Positions 1 to 6,384 of a stretch of DNA of 8,602 bases are shown in pieces (within the stretch, counting starts at the first letter, position 1; the number at the start of each line of letters is the position of its first letter). Made by a program: the position numbers and the translations under genes. The stretch is from Bacteroidales bacterium (GTDB taxonomy: Bacteria > Bacteroidota > Bacteroidia > Bacteroidales > NBLH01), in the NCBI GenBank assembly GCA_029210905.1, contig JARGGF010000133.1, positions 1 to 8,602 of the forward strand. The letters run 5' to 3'. Below the pieces are notes generated by a model. It was not told the origin of the DNA and did no database searches. It saw only the letters and a list, made by a program, of their open reading frames with translations.

Positions 1-93
1 AAAAGGTCGATTTTGTGAAATTTCTATACAGGTAATCTGTTTATTTTTAATAATTTTAGAACAATTATTCCAACCTATTAACCATGATTAGAA

Positions 94-122
94 ACCAGCT
101 ACATTTTTATTAAATAGCTGGT
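94..122. other. Stem-loop upstream of the esterase gene
   Basis: A perfect 8-bp inverted repeat (ACCAGCTA at 94-101 and TAGCTGGT at 115-122) encloses a 13-nt AT-only-but-one loop. No T-run follows on the + strand, so it is a poor + strand terminator. It could be the terminator of a gene lying left of the window, or an operator, since it ends about 40 bp before the -7 element of the esterase promoter. The repeat is seen directly; its role is inference. Confidence 0.4.
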
Positions 123-162
123 ATAATGACATTTAACCCACATTTACAATTTAATGTAAACA

Positions 163-170
163 TACATTTG
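163..170 (+). promoter_or_regulatory. Bacteroidota -7 promoter element for the esterase gene
   Basis: TACATTTG matches the Bacteroidota sigma-ABfr -7 consensus TAnnTTTG. Its last base is 29 nt before the ATG at 200, giving a predicted leader of roughly 20-25 nt. No clear TTG -33 element is present at the expected distance. The nine-base string ATACATTTG recurs before the PAP2 gene at 2740-2748. Confidence 0.55.
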
Positions 171-199
171 GAATAATTAACTATTAAAAATCATCTATT

Positions 200-1372
200 A
201 TGAGAACAGAAAAAAATCTTAGAATTAGTTTCTTTATTTTCTTTATTGCACTTTTTGGGGGCATTTCTTCCAATTACATAGTTGCACAGGAAAAACTTGA
301 ATTACTCTCCGGCGAAATTGCTAAAATAAATTCAAAAGTTTTGGACGAAGAACGGGTTGTTTCAATTGCACTGCCAAACGGATATGAGCAAGGTTCGCAA
401 AAATACCCTGTAATATACTTACTGGATGGTCGAACTCATTTTCGTCATGCATCTTCAGCTGTAGATTACCTATCCGGACGAGGAATTATTCCTCAAATGA
501 TAGTTGTTGCAGTGCATAATATTGACAGAAACCGTGATTTTTCCCCTGTACCTGACAAAAATCGTCCAAATACCGGTGGTGCAGAGAAATTTCTTAATTT
601 TCTGGATCAGGAGCTGACAACATACATTAAAAAGAACTATCGTGTTTCAGATTTTGCAATATTGATGGGGCACTCGTTTGGTGGCACTTTTGCCAGTTAT
701 GCCCTAATCACTAAGCCTAAGTTATTTGATGCTTATATTGCAGTAAGTCCCTATTTGCAATATGCTGATAATCACATGGTAAAAGAGTCGCAGGAGAAAC
801 TAAAGTCCAAATATAATAAACAGAAATTTTTTTACATGACAGTTGGTAATGAACCGGACTATTTTAAACCGCTTGAAGAATTTTCCACTGCAATTAAAAC
901 AAAATTAACAGATGCAATTCATTTTAGATATGACAAATATGAGGAAGATAATCATGGAACTACACCCTATTTAAGTGTTTTTAATGGATTAAAATTTATT
1001 TTTTCTGACTGGCAGCTCCCACTCATCACATTTGCAAAGGGCTTGGAAGCCATGGATGAACATTACCATGCAATATCTTCAAAGTATGGTTTCGAGGTAA
1101 AAACTCCTGAAAACCAAATAAATGCGCTTGGTTATAATTATTTGCAAAACAAGGATTTTGACAATGCAATTATGGTCTTTAAAGAAAATGTAAAACGATA
1201 TCCAGAATCAGCAAATGTTTATGACAGCCTTGGTGAAGCATATGAAAAAAATAACCAGCTTAAAATGGCAAAACAAAACTATGAAATGGCTTACAAACTT
1301 GGAAAAGAAAATGGTGATTTAAACACAGCTATTTTTAAGGCTAATTTTGAGAGGGTTCAAAAAGCGCTATAA
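200..1372 (+). CDS. Secreted alpha/beta-hydrolase esterase with C-terminal TPR segment
   Basis: Predicted exported serine esterase of the putative-esterase (esterase D / Fes / IroE-like) family. Residues 1-30 form a signal peptide with a hydrophobic core (about 9-28) and likely cleavage after the VAQ at 28-30. The hydrolase fold covers about 35-275: strand-plus-turn VIYLLDG at 71-77, nucleophile elbow GHSFGG at 157-162 (Ser159), and DNHGTTP at 250-256 supplying the probable catalytic His252. The acid is probably in GNEPDYF (216-222). Residues about 307-370 look like one to two TPR-type helical pairs (ALGYNYLQNKDFDNAIMVF, then SLGEAYEKNNQLKMAKQNY), a common addition to such esterases in Bacteroidota. 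The natural substrate (ester, siderophore or acyl-sugar) cannot be read from the sequence. The ATG is supported by the signal peptide and by the -7 element just upstream. It appears monocistronic, since the next credible gene starts over 600 bp downstream. Confidence 0.88.
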   Translation: MRTEKNLRISFFIFFIALFGGISSNYIVAQEKLELLSGEIAKINSKVLDEERVVSIALPNGYEQGSQKYPVIYLLDGRTHFRHASSAVDYLSGRGIIPQMIVVAVHNIDRNRDFSPVPDKNRPNTGGAEKFLNFLDQELTTYIKKNYRVSDFAILMGHSFGGTFASYALITKPKLFDAYIAVSPYLQYADNHMVKESQEKLKSKYNKQKFFYMTVGNEPDYFKPLEEFSTAIKTKLTDAIHFRYDKYEEDNHGTTPYLSVFNGLKFIFSDWQLPLITFAKGLEAMDEHYHAISSKYGFEVKTPENQINALGYNYLQNKDFDNAIMVFKENVKRYPESANVYDSLGEAYEKNNQLKMAKQNYEMAYKLGKENGDLNTAIFKANFERVQKAL

Positions 1373-1405
1373 TTCAATCAGTTTAACGTAAATTTTAACA
1401 ATATT

Positions 1406-1655
1406 TAGTTTCAGATCTTACCAAAAGCTGGATGTTTACGAGCACATAGAAGTACGTGCAGCATCTGCGCGTCCAGATATCTCATGATTTTTTCAGAAGC
1501 AAAAAATTAAGGATAAGGGAGGGTTATGGTAGGTCTGAAACTACTCTTTTAAATACGCTAACTCGTTTTGAATCCGGATTAAACCGGTTTGGAACAGTTA
1601 GCATTCAGGTACCTGGAGTAATAGCGGTAACTGATACATCCGGTCTACAATAAAA
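1406..1655. repeat. Candidate non-coding repeat or mobile-element remnant
   Basis: TAGTTTCAGA at 1406-1415 is exactly inverted as TCTGAAACTA at 1534-1543, and the similarity continues imperfectly inward (ATCTTACC against GGTAGG). Further right are three perfect 10-bp palindromes: AATCCGGATT (1571-1580), directly abutting AAACCGGTTT (1581-1590), and CAGGTACCTG (1606-1615). An 8-bp palindrome AGATATCT lies at 1475-1482. Base composition is richer in GC than the flanks, and all frames are short and unconvincing. This fits a non-autonomous interspersed element or the eroded end of an insertion sequence, but no transposase or target duplication was found. The outer limits given are approximate. 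Confidence 0.3.
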
Positions 1656-1812
1656 AGCAGGCTCAAATAGATTGTTTAAACCATGAGGTTCCAAATTATA
1701 AAAAGGATGAGTTCTTTTGTGCTTTGCGAAAAAAAAATAGAGCCCTGAAAGCAGTGAATTAACATCCATAAAATATGAAAAGGAAATAGATAAAATGTAT
1801 AAACAACTATAA
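1631..1812 (+). pseudogene. Possible frameshifted C-terminal gene fragment
   Basis: One frame is open from 1631 to a stop at 1760-1762 and reads as plausible protein, including NHEVPNYKKDEFFCALRKKN. The next frame is open from 1741 to a TAA at 1810-1812 and ends in KYEKEIDKMYKQL. Joining the two by a frameshift between about 1741 and 1759 would give a continuous, charged, helical C-terminus. Neither part has a credible start or promoter. The string FFxALRKKNxAL is faintly like the C-terminal helix of the alpha-amylase (GH13) catalytic domain, but it is too short to assign. The remains could also be chance in AT-rich DNA. Confidence 0.25.
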
Positions 1813-1995
1813 ATTAGAAATATATACTAATTTATTGGATGGTTTACCCTCTCATTCCTGAATGCCATTTGTTACCCAAAACTGAATCATTCATTAAATA
1901 ATTTAAGGTTTTAATAACATAAGCAAAACCTTTTGGTTACATTAAATTCAGAACTTAGTGCTGTTTTTACAATCACCGATTAGTAATGCCAATAA

Positions 1996-2616
1996 ATGAT
2001 GGAAATTCAAGAAAATAACGCAGGTTTTAAAGATAAAAATGAAAATACTTTTAATCCCATAAGTAAAAAACCTGGTTTCGATTTACCCTTGATTTTATGG
2101 GGCTGGGTATTTCTTTTTGTTTCACTCTCACAGTATGTAATAAAGGCTGAAGTCAGTTCTGAGCAAATTAAAACTATCCTGAATATTTCTGGTTTATTGG
2201 TCGGACTGTCTGCAATAATACTATCCATTCATTTTGTGGTAAATAGAAGGCCAATATCAGTAAAAGAAAGGGTATTTAAATATTATTGGTTAGTTGTTTT
2301 TATTTTATACCATATAATTCCATTTTTTATAGATTCTAATTTTGCTGATTATCAAACAATTAATATTTACAGATTAACTTTTGTTGGTATGGCATTAATT
2401 GGCTGGGGAATTATTAAAAATTTCGTTTGGATAATTTACGGTGGAGCCTTGTTTGCTATAGCGCCACTTTTTATCAACCAGATTTATATGCCCTATCAAC
2501 ATCTTGCCATTGCTTCCTTATGGCTGTTTGCTTATATTTTCCCCTTTTTTATTTTACTTAATCAAAAAAAATCAAAAGTACTCAATCATGCGAAATTGGA
2601 GCCTGCCATGTTGTAA
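1996..2616 (+). CDS. Six-helix integral membrane protein, function unknown
   Basis: Not recognised as a known family. The 206-residue protein has a polar cytoplasm-type N-terminus (1-28, rich in Asn, Lys and Glu) followed by six hydrophobic stretches at about 29-48, 61-82, 95-112, 124-141, 143-162 and 168-188, and a short basic tail (NQKKSKVLNHAK). This is a compact inner-membrane bundle with no obvious catalytic motif, no soluble domain and no nucleotide-binding site. Two ATG codons are adjacent (1996 and 1999), so the protein may start one residue later. No good promoter was found in the preceding gap. It ends 169 bp before the likely start of the PAP2 gene, which has its own promoter, so the two need not be co-transcribed. 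Confidence 0.72.
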   Translation: MMEIQENNAGFKDKNENTFNPISKKPGFDLPLILWGWVFLFVSLSQYVIKAEVSSEQIKTILNISGLLVGLSAIILSIHFVVNRRPISVKERVFKYYWLVVFILYHIIPFFIDSNFADYQTINIYRLTFVGMALIGWGIIKNFVWIIYGGALFAIAPLFINQIYMPYQHLAIASLWLFAYIFPFFILLNQKKSKVLNHAKLEPAML

Positions 2617-2740
2617 ATAAAAAAACAAGTACATTCCTTTTTTTTGAATTTGAGGCTTTTCTCCAAATTTAGAAGCCCATTTTTCAACCGTGTAAATCAT
2701 TTCTTTTTTAACAAAAACCAGTTCAATTCAATTATTTTTA

Positions 2741-2748
2741 TACATTTG
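2741..2748 (+). promoter_or_regulatory. Bacteroidota -7 promoter element for the PAP2-GNAT operon
   Basis: TACATTTG fits TAnnTTTG exactly and is identical to the element before the esterase gene. Predicted transcription start is about 2753-2756, leaving a leader of about 30 nt to the ATG at 2786, or about 15 nt to the alternative TTG at 2771. No clear -33 TTG element was seen. Confidence 0.5.
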
Positions 2749-2785
2749 ATCGAACAATCGGTGAAAAGCGTTGAAAAAGTTATTG

Positions 2786-3664
2786 ATGAAGTTGACTCCA
2801 CTATGGAGTGTTATACTTGTTTATCAGGTCATTACAATATTGCTAATCGCATTTTGCGATGTAGCCTATTTTAAGTCAGGAACTTTCCTTATTTCCAGAC
2901 TTACAATTGTGATGTATCTGATTTTCAGGTTCCGTTTAAGAGCAGACATTTTTAAAAAAAACCGCTTACTGACTGACACTTTGATTATATATGTGCTCTT
3001 GGCATATTTTTATGTTGAAACAGCGCATTTAAACACCTTCCTATTTAGCAAAATTGATCCCCTTCTTGCCATGGCAGATCAATGGATTTTTGGGTATCAA
3101 CCGTCTGTCATGTTTTCTGCTAAATTTAGCCATGTTCTATTTAGTGAGTGGATGTTTTTAGGCTACTTTTCATACTATTTAATGCCCTTGATTGCATTTT
3201 TTGCCATATGGAAATACCGAAGAGATAAATTTGAGGAATTTTCATTTTTTATTTTAACAGCATATTTCGTTTACTATTTAATATTCATATTATTACCGGC
3301 AGAAGGACCACAGTTTTTTTTCCCGGAACCTCTTAATCAAATTTCATCGCAAGGCGTGTTTTCAAGCCTGGTAAAATTAATACAGCAAAATGGCGAAGCA
3401 CCCACAGCTGCATTTCCCAGTTCTCACATTGGTGTAACAGTCATAATGCTTGTTTTACTGTTTAAATATAAGAGTAAACTTTTCAAAATTTATTTACCAT
3501 TTGCTACAACACTCCTGTTTTCAACAGTTTATATTAAGGCCCATTATTTTATAGACGTGCTGGCGGGTTTAATTAGTGCACCGCTGGTGCTATCATTTAA
3601 TAAATATATTTATCAAAAGCTGAGTTTTTTTTCAAATAGAATAATCAATGCAGATACAGATTAG
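2786..3664 (+). CDS. PAP2-superfamily membrane phosphatase / phosphotransferase
   Basis: Polytopic inner-membrane protein of the PAP2 (lipid phosphatase / inositolphosphorylceramide-synthase-like) superfamily. Numbered from the ATG at 2786 (292 residues), about eight hydrophobic segments are visible. The catalytic motifs are in order: PAEGP at 171-175 (the place of motif 1), AFPSSH at 209-214 with conserved His214, and YIKAHYFIDVLAG at 249-261 with nucleophile-type His253 and Asp257. Motif 1 resembles the PxxGPR form of the AUR1/IPC-synthase branch, but Gln176 stands where Arg is usual. Such enzymes remove or transfer a phosphate-linked head group on membrane lipids. An upstream in-frame TTG at 2771 would add five residues; ATG is preferred because TTG starts are rare here. 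The gene overlaps the next by 17 bp, indicating translational coupling. The lipid substrate is unknown. Confidence 0.82.
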   Translation: MKLTPLWSVILVYQVITILLIAFCDVAYFKSGTFLISRLTIVMYLIFRFRLRADIFKKNRLLTDTLIIYVLLAYFYVETAHLNTFLFSKIDPLLAMADQWIFGYQPSVMFSAKFSHVLFSEWMFLGYFSYYLMPLIAFFAIWKYRRDKFEEFSFFILTAYFVYYLIFILLPAEGPQFFFPEPLNQISSQGVFSSLVKLIQQNGEAPTAAFPSSHIGVTVIMLVLLFKYKSKLFKIYLPFATTLLFSTVYIKAHYFIDVLAGLISAPLVLSFNKYIYQKLSFFSNRIINADTD

Positions 3665-4775
3665 AGAAGTAAAGGACAAAAAGGATTTGCGTACATTTAT
3701 TTATTTACCCGAGGCTGTCCATGCAGGGCATAAAAGCTGGGTACATCCAATTTATATGGATGAATGGAAGCTTTTTTCGGCAGATAAAAATTCACTTTTT
3801 AAACATAACGACACCATCCTTTTACTTGCCTGGGAGGGAGATAAGCCAGTAGGACGTATTATGGGTATTATTCCTCATCATTACAATGAGAAACATAATT
3901 TGCAAAATGCACGATTTTCATTCATGGAATGTTTTGATAATAAACAGATATTTAATGAATTAATAACTTACATTGAGAGCTGGGCCAGGCAAAAAGGATG
4001 CACAGACGTGGTTGGGCCACTTGGTTTTTCCGACAAAGAACCACAAGGATTTTTAATCAGTGGATTTGATGCCGAAACCATGATTGTGACCAATTGCAGT
4101 TTGCCTTACATGATTGATTATATTCAAGAAAATGGTTATCAGCCACATGTTGATCTATGTCAGTATGAGGTGCCTCTTAGCAATAGCATAATTGAAAGAT
4201 ACCAACCTTTTGCTGAACGGGCTATAAAATACAATTCAATAACCATTCATGAATTTACTTCCATACGTCCTATCAGGGCATTCATTAAACCCGTTTTTGA
4301 TTTGATAAATGATACCTATCAGGAAATTTATGGGTTTTCGTCGCTCACTGAAAAAGAGGCGCATGAATTTTCAAACAGGTTTGTGCCCTTGCTTGATCCT
4401 AAATTAATTAAGGTAATCACAAACAAGCAAGGTAAAGTATTGGCTTTTATAATTGCCATGGCCGATTTAAGCAATGGGATTAGAAAAGCACGTGGACGAA
4501 TATTTCCTACAGGCTGGTTTCATATTTTAAGGGCTGGTAAAAAATCAAAAAGACTGGTATTACTGCTTGGTGCAATAGCCGAAGAAGCCAGAAACAGAGG
4601 CCTTGATGCCATTCTGGGCCACCTTTTATTAAATGATGCCATAAAAAAAGGATTTACATCCCTCGACAGTCATTTGATTATGAAAGAAAACTATAAAATG
4701 CGCAGGGAAATTGAAAAACTTGAAAATTATCGGCTTTACAAAGAATATAGGATTTTTAGCAAAAAAATATCTTAG
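3648..4775 (+). CDS. GNAT-fold acyltransferase, YghO-like family (possible N-acyltransferase in lipid synthesis)
   Basis: Member of the roughly 370-390-residue YghO-like GNAT family, often left as hypothetical. Visible family marks are VGRIMGI at 68-74, the ARFSFMECFDN stretch at 88-98, GPLGFSDKEPQG at 123-134 (where relatives typically have GPMNxSxNDExG), and a C-terminal block at about 341-370 (SHLIMKENYKMRREIEKL followed by YKEYRIF), matching the family's EDNxxMxxxxEKLG-YKxYRIY ending. There is no signal peptide or membrane segment, so it is cytoplasmic or membrane-peripheral. From family knowledge, bacterial ceramide synthases that N-acylate the sphingoid base are GNAT-like proteins of this general type. 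Applying that here is inference, prompted by the 17-bp overlap with a PAP2 head-group-type enzyme. The enzyme might instead acylate an amino acid or other amine. The ATG inside the upstream gene's end is the only reasonable start. Confidence 0.75.
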   Translation: MQIQIREVKDKKDLRTFIYLPEAVHAGHKSWVHPIYMDEWKLFSADKNSLFKHNDTILLLAWEGDKPVGRIMGIIPHHYNEKHNLQNARFSFMECFDNKQIFNELITYIESWARQKGCTDVVGPLGFSDKEPQGFLISGFDAETMIVTNCSLPYMIDYIQENGYQPHVDLCQYEVPLSNSIIERYQPFAERAIKYNSITIHEFTSIRPIRAFIKPVFDLINDTYQEIYGFSSLTEKEAHEFSNRFVPLLDPKLIKVITNKQGKVLAFIIAMADLSNGIRKARGRIFPTGWFHILRAGKKSKRLVLLLGAIAEEARNRGLDAILGHLLLNDAIKKGFTSLDSHLIMKENYKMRREIEKLENYRLYKEYRIFSKKIS

Positions 4776-4778
4776 TTA

Positions 4779-4786
4779 TATATTTG
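4779..4786 (+). promoter_or_regulatory. Alternative -7 element upstream of the small membrane-anchored protein
   Basis: TATATTTG fits TAnnTTTG and lies just after the stop codon of the acyltransferase gene. Used as a promoter, it would give a leader of about 65-70 nt to the ATG at 4859. In DNA this AT-rich such matches also arise by chance, so it is a weaker candidate than the element at 4845. Confidence 0.25.
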
Positions 4787-4844
4787 AAATTCTGCAACTT
4801 ATACTTCATCAGAATAAGCTGATCACGAATAATAAATTTTTTAC

Positions 4845-4852
4845 TACCTTTG
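4845..4852 (+). promoter_or_regulatory. -7 promoter element abutting the start codon (leaderless candidate)
   Basis: TACCTTTG is a good match to TAnnTTTG. It ends only 6 nt before the ATG at 4859, so the expected transcription start falls on or next to the start codon, which would give a leaderless or nearly leaderless mRNA. An in-frame TAG at 4856-4858 rules out an upstream start, and no later Met precedes the membrane segment. Confidence 0.45.
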
Positions 4853-4858
4853 CCTTAG

Positions 4859-5263
4859 ATGACTAAAGAGAAATCAAATATTGAACACTTTTTCCTGAAA
4901 GCTTTTTTTATATTGCTTTTAGTGACCTCTTTTGCTTTGGTCAATCGGCAAAGTAGTACTTCGGAAGATCGTTCTGTAATAAAGACCGAACTTAGCACAA
5001 GCACTCAAATTAATGCAGCTGCCATTGCAGCCAGCCAGACTGAAATTCCTACTTTTGAAACCAACTGGACATTTGGTTCAAATGACAACTTTATGGCTCT
5101 GGGACACCATGAGTTAAGAAATTTTTATTGCGAAATTAGCCTCACACAAAGGCAAAAATATTTTCAAGTCTTATTTTTAAGTTTTAAAGAAAAACTTGAT
5201 AAGCAAAATTTCACTTTTTACCTCTCTCAAAGCAAAGAAGCGCCAGTTTCTTTTACCGCTTAA
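4859..5263 (+). CDS. Small membrane-anchored or exported protein, unknown
   Basis: Not recognised. The 134-residue product has a short charged N-terminus (MTKEKSNIEH) and one hydrophobic segment at about 11-28 that could be a signal anchor or uncleaved signal peptide. A Ser/Thr/Ala-rich linker follows at about 31-62 (with AAAIAAS), then a small C-terminal part at about 65-134. That part contains a single Cys (91), several aromatics, and an amphipathic segment with QKYFQVLFLSFKEKLDKQ. The layout suggests a periplasmic or surface-exposed small domain on a tether. The start is fixed by the in-frame TAG immediately before the ATG. A hairpin-T-run terminator follows at 5302, so it seems to be transcribed alone, between the acyltransferase gene and the SecD-P1-like gene. 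Confidence 0.62.
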   Translation: MTKEKSNIEHFFLKAFFILLLVTSFALVNRQSSTSEDRSVIKTELSTSTQINAAAIAASQTEIPTFETNWTFGSNDNFMALGHHELRNFYCEISLTQRQKYFQVLFLSFKEKLDKQNFTFYLSQSKEAPVSFTA

Positions 5264-5301
5264 TAATCCAATCAAATAGTAACATTAGTATTTCTAAGCT
5301 T

Positions 5302-5331
5302 ACTGACAAATAAATTGTCAGTCAATTTTTT
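5302..5331 (+). terminator. Rho-independent terminator after the small membrane-anchored protein
   Basis: A perfect 8-bp stem (ACTGACAA at 5302-5309 with TTGTCAGT at 5315-5322) and a 5-nt loop are followed, after CAA, by six T residues at 5326-5331. It lies 39 bp past the stop codon at 5263. The stem is not very GC-rich, so a role as an operator for the downstream gene is a secondary possibility. Confidence 0.6.
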
Positions 5332-5435
5332 ATGCATGCTAATGAGACTTATCTAATAGTTGACTATGGTTTTTTTAAATGAGCTATAGTCCAGCTCAAA
5401 ATCAAAATAAAATATACATTAAAAAATAAATTGAA

Positions 5436-6320
5436 ATGAAAACAATTATATATATTCTAATTGCAGTAATGATAGGCAGTATCGTTTATTCAGCAATTCC
5501 GCAATCAAATAAAAATGTTCAGGTTTACAAAAACGAAATTGTACTCGAAAGCAATAATAAGGTATTGTTTGATAGTGAATTACAATATTCGGTCAATATT
5601 ATATCTAAAAGACTTGAAGATTATGGAATCAAACTTTTTAGCATTTACCCTGTCGTAGATAAATCGCAAATTCATATTAATTTCAAAAAGCAGCAAAATG
5701 TTGTTGAAATTGCAGATTTATTATGCCAAATTGGGAAACTACATTTTCTGGAAACCTATTCTTCAGCGGAAGTTACTGCCCAACTTCAACAAAAAGACAA
5801 GCTCTATGCATTGATGAATGTAGAAAAGTCGGAATATTATACTGCTGAATTAGGAACCTGTACACTTGCTGATGCAGAAAAATTAAGTGATTATCTGAAT
5901 TCGGGAGCATTTAGAAAAAAGATTCCTGCAAATTTGCTTTTTGCCTGGAGCAAAGTGTCTGCCGAAAAGCCAAATCAACTTTCAATATTCTGCTTAAAGC
6001 TTGATAATGAAGATATTTCAGTGCTTGATGGAAATGCAGTTGCTGAGATTAAATTAGATATAAGTGATTCAAAAAATCCGGCAATTTTAATAAAATTTAA
6101 TGAGCAAGGCGCTAAATTCTGGCAAAAAATGACTGCTGAAAATATCAATAAAACAATCGCTATTGTAATGGATCAACAGGTGTATTATGCTCCTGTTGTT
6201 AAATCCGAAATTAAAGGAGGGAATTGTTCTCTTACCGGAAAATTTTCAGAAAAAGAGGTGAAAGTTTTTGTTTCGCTGGTAAAAAATGGGGAATTACCAA
6301 CATCGTTCAAAATTAAATAA
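5436..6320 (+). CDS. Free-standing SecD P1-domain-like exported protein
   Basis: The 294-residue protein resembles only the first periplasmic domain of SecD/SecDF. An N-terminal hydrophobic segment (about 3-21) acts as signal peptide or anchor. Residues about 50-108 match the P1 base (ISKRLEDYGI, then QIGKLHFLETY, as in SecD's xxxRIDxFGV and GKxAxLEFR). Residues about 192-290 match the P1 head, including LDGNAV, the ILIKFNEQGAKFWQKMT stretch, IAIVMDQQVYYAPVV, GGNCSLTGKF and the closing LVKNGELP. SecD uses P1 on the trans side of the membrane to help pull preproteins from SecYEG. Here the six-helix RND-type membrane domain is absent: the reading frame stops right after the head. The protein therefore cannot be a proton-driven SecD, and a role in binding exported proteins or envelope partners is inference. 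Hairpins lie on both sides, suggesting a single-gene unit; no clear -7 element was found upstream. Confidence 0.8.
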   Translation: MKTIIYILIAVMIGSIVYSAIPQSNKNVQVYKNEIVLESNNKVLFDSELQYSVNIISKRLEDYGIKLFSIYPVVDKSQIHINFKKQQNVVEIADLLCQIGKLHFLETYSSAEVTAQLQQKDKLYALMNVEKSEYYTAELGTCTLADAEKLSDYLNSGAFRKKIPANLLFAWSKVSAEKPNQLSIFCLKLDNEDISVLDGNAVAEIKLDISDSKNPAILIKFNEQGAKFWQKMTAENINKTIAIVMDQQVYYAPVVKSEIKGGNCSLTGKFSEKEVKVFVSLVKNGELPTSFKIK

Positions 6321-6351
6321 ATTCTTTTTAATTATTCTTGTATAATTTAGC

Positions 6352-6384
6352 AAGCCTTGATGTATATAATCAACATCAAGGCTT
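6352..6384. terminator. Strong hairpin terminator between convergent genes
   Basis: A perfect 12-bp stem (AAGCCTTGATGT at 6352-6363 with ACATCAAGGCTT at 6373-6384) with a 9-nt loop ends in TTTT on the + strand (6383-6386). It begins 31 bp after the stop of the SecD-P1-like gene and most likely terminates it. It may also stop leftward transcripts from the oxidoreductase operon, since no other hairpin follows that gene. The rest of the gap (6387-6523) holds nothing recognisable. Confidence 0.7.

Larger units (their letters stand above)
1373..1995. other. Long intergenic gap with no intact gene
   Basis: About 620 bp with no convincing intact gene. A 65-codon frame at 1456-1653 has no family resemblance and I do not accept it. 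Two things stand out. One is a block at about 1406-1655 with inverted repeats and palindromes and about 39% GC over 1441-1680, against about 28% just outside. The other is a possible broken-gene tail at 1631-1812. From 1813 to 1995 I see only AT-rich DNA, with no clear TAnnTTTG promoter for the membrane protein that follows. Confidence 0.6.

Noticed and set aside
3..35. Possible last codons of an upstream + strand gene (reads KVDFVKFLYR then stop)
   Set aside because: Only ten codons are visible; plausible as a C-terminus but not distinguishable from chance.
1456..1653. 65-codon + strand open frame
   Set aside because: No family resemblance, no promoter or ribosome-site support, and it lies inside the palindrome-rich block; more likely a chance frame through a non-coding repeat.
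2007..2228. 73-codon - strand frame
   Set aside because: Antisense shadow of the six-helix membrane protein, whose hydrophobic pattern is clearly the real signal.
2648..2672. Imperfect hairpin after the six-helix membrane protein gene
   Set aside because: The stem is bulged and AT-rich with no T-run directly after it; too weak to call a terminator.
2644..2874. 76-codon + strand frame before the PAP2 gene
   Set aside because: Non-ATG start, Phe/Asn-rich low-complexity product, crosses the PAP2 promoter and overlaps the PAP2 start in another frame.
4808..4823. ATCAG/CTGAT short inverted repeat after the acyltransferase gene
   Set aside because: Only 5 bp of stem and no T-run directly after it; not a credible terminator.
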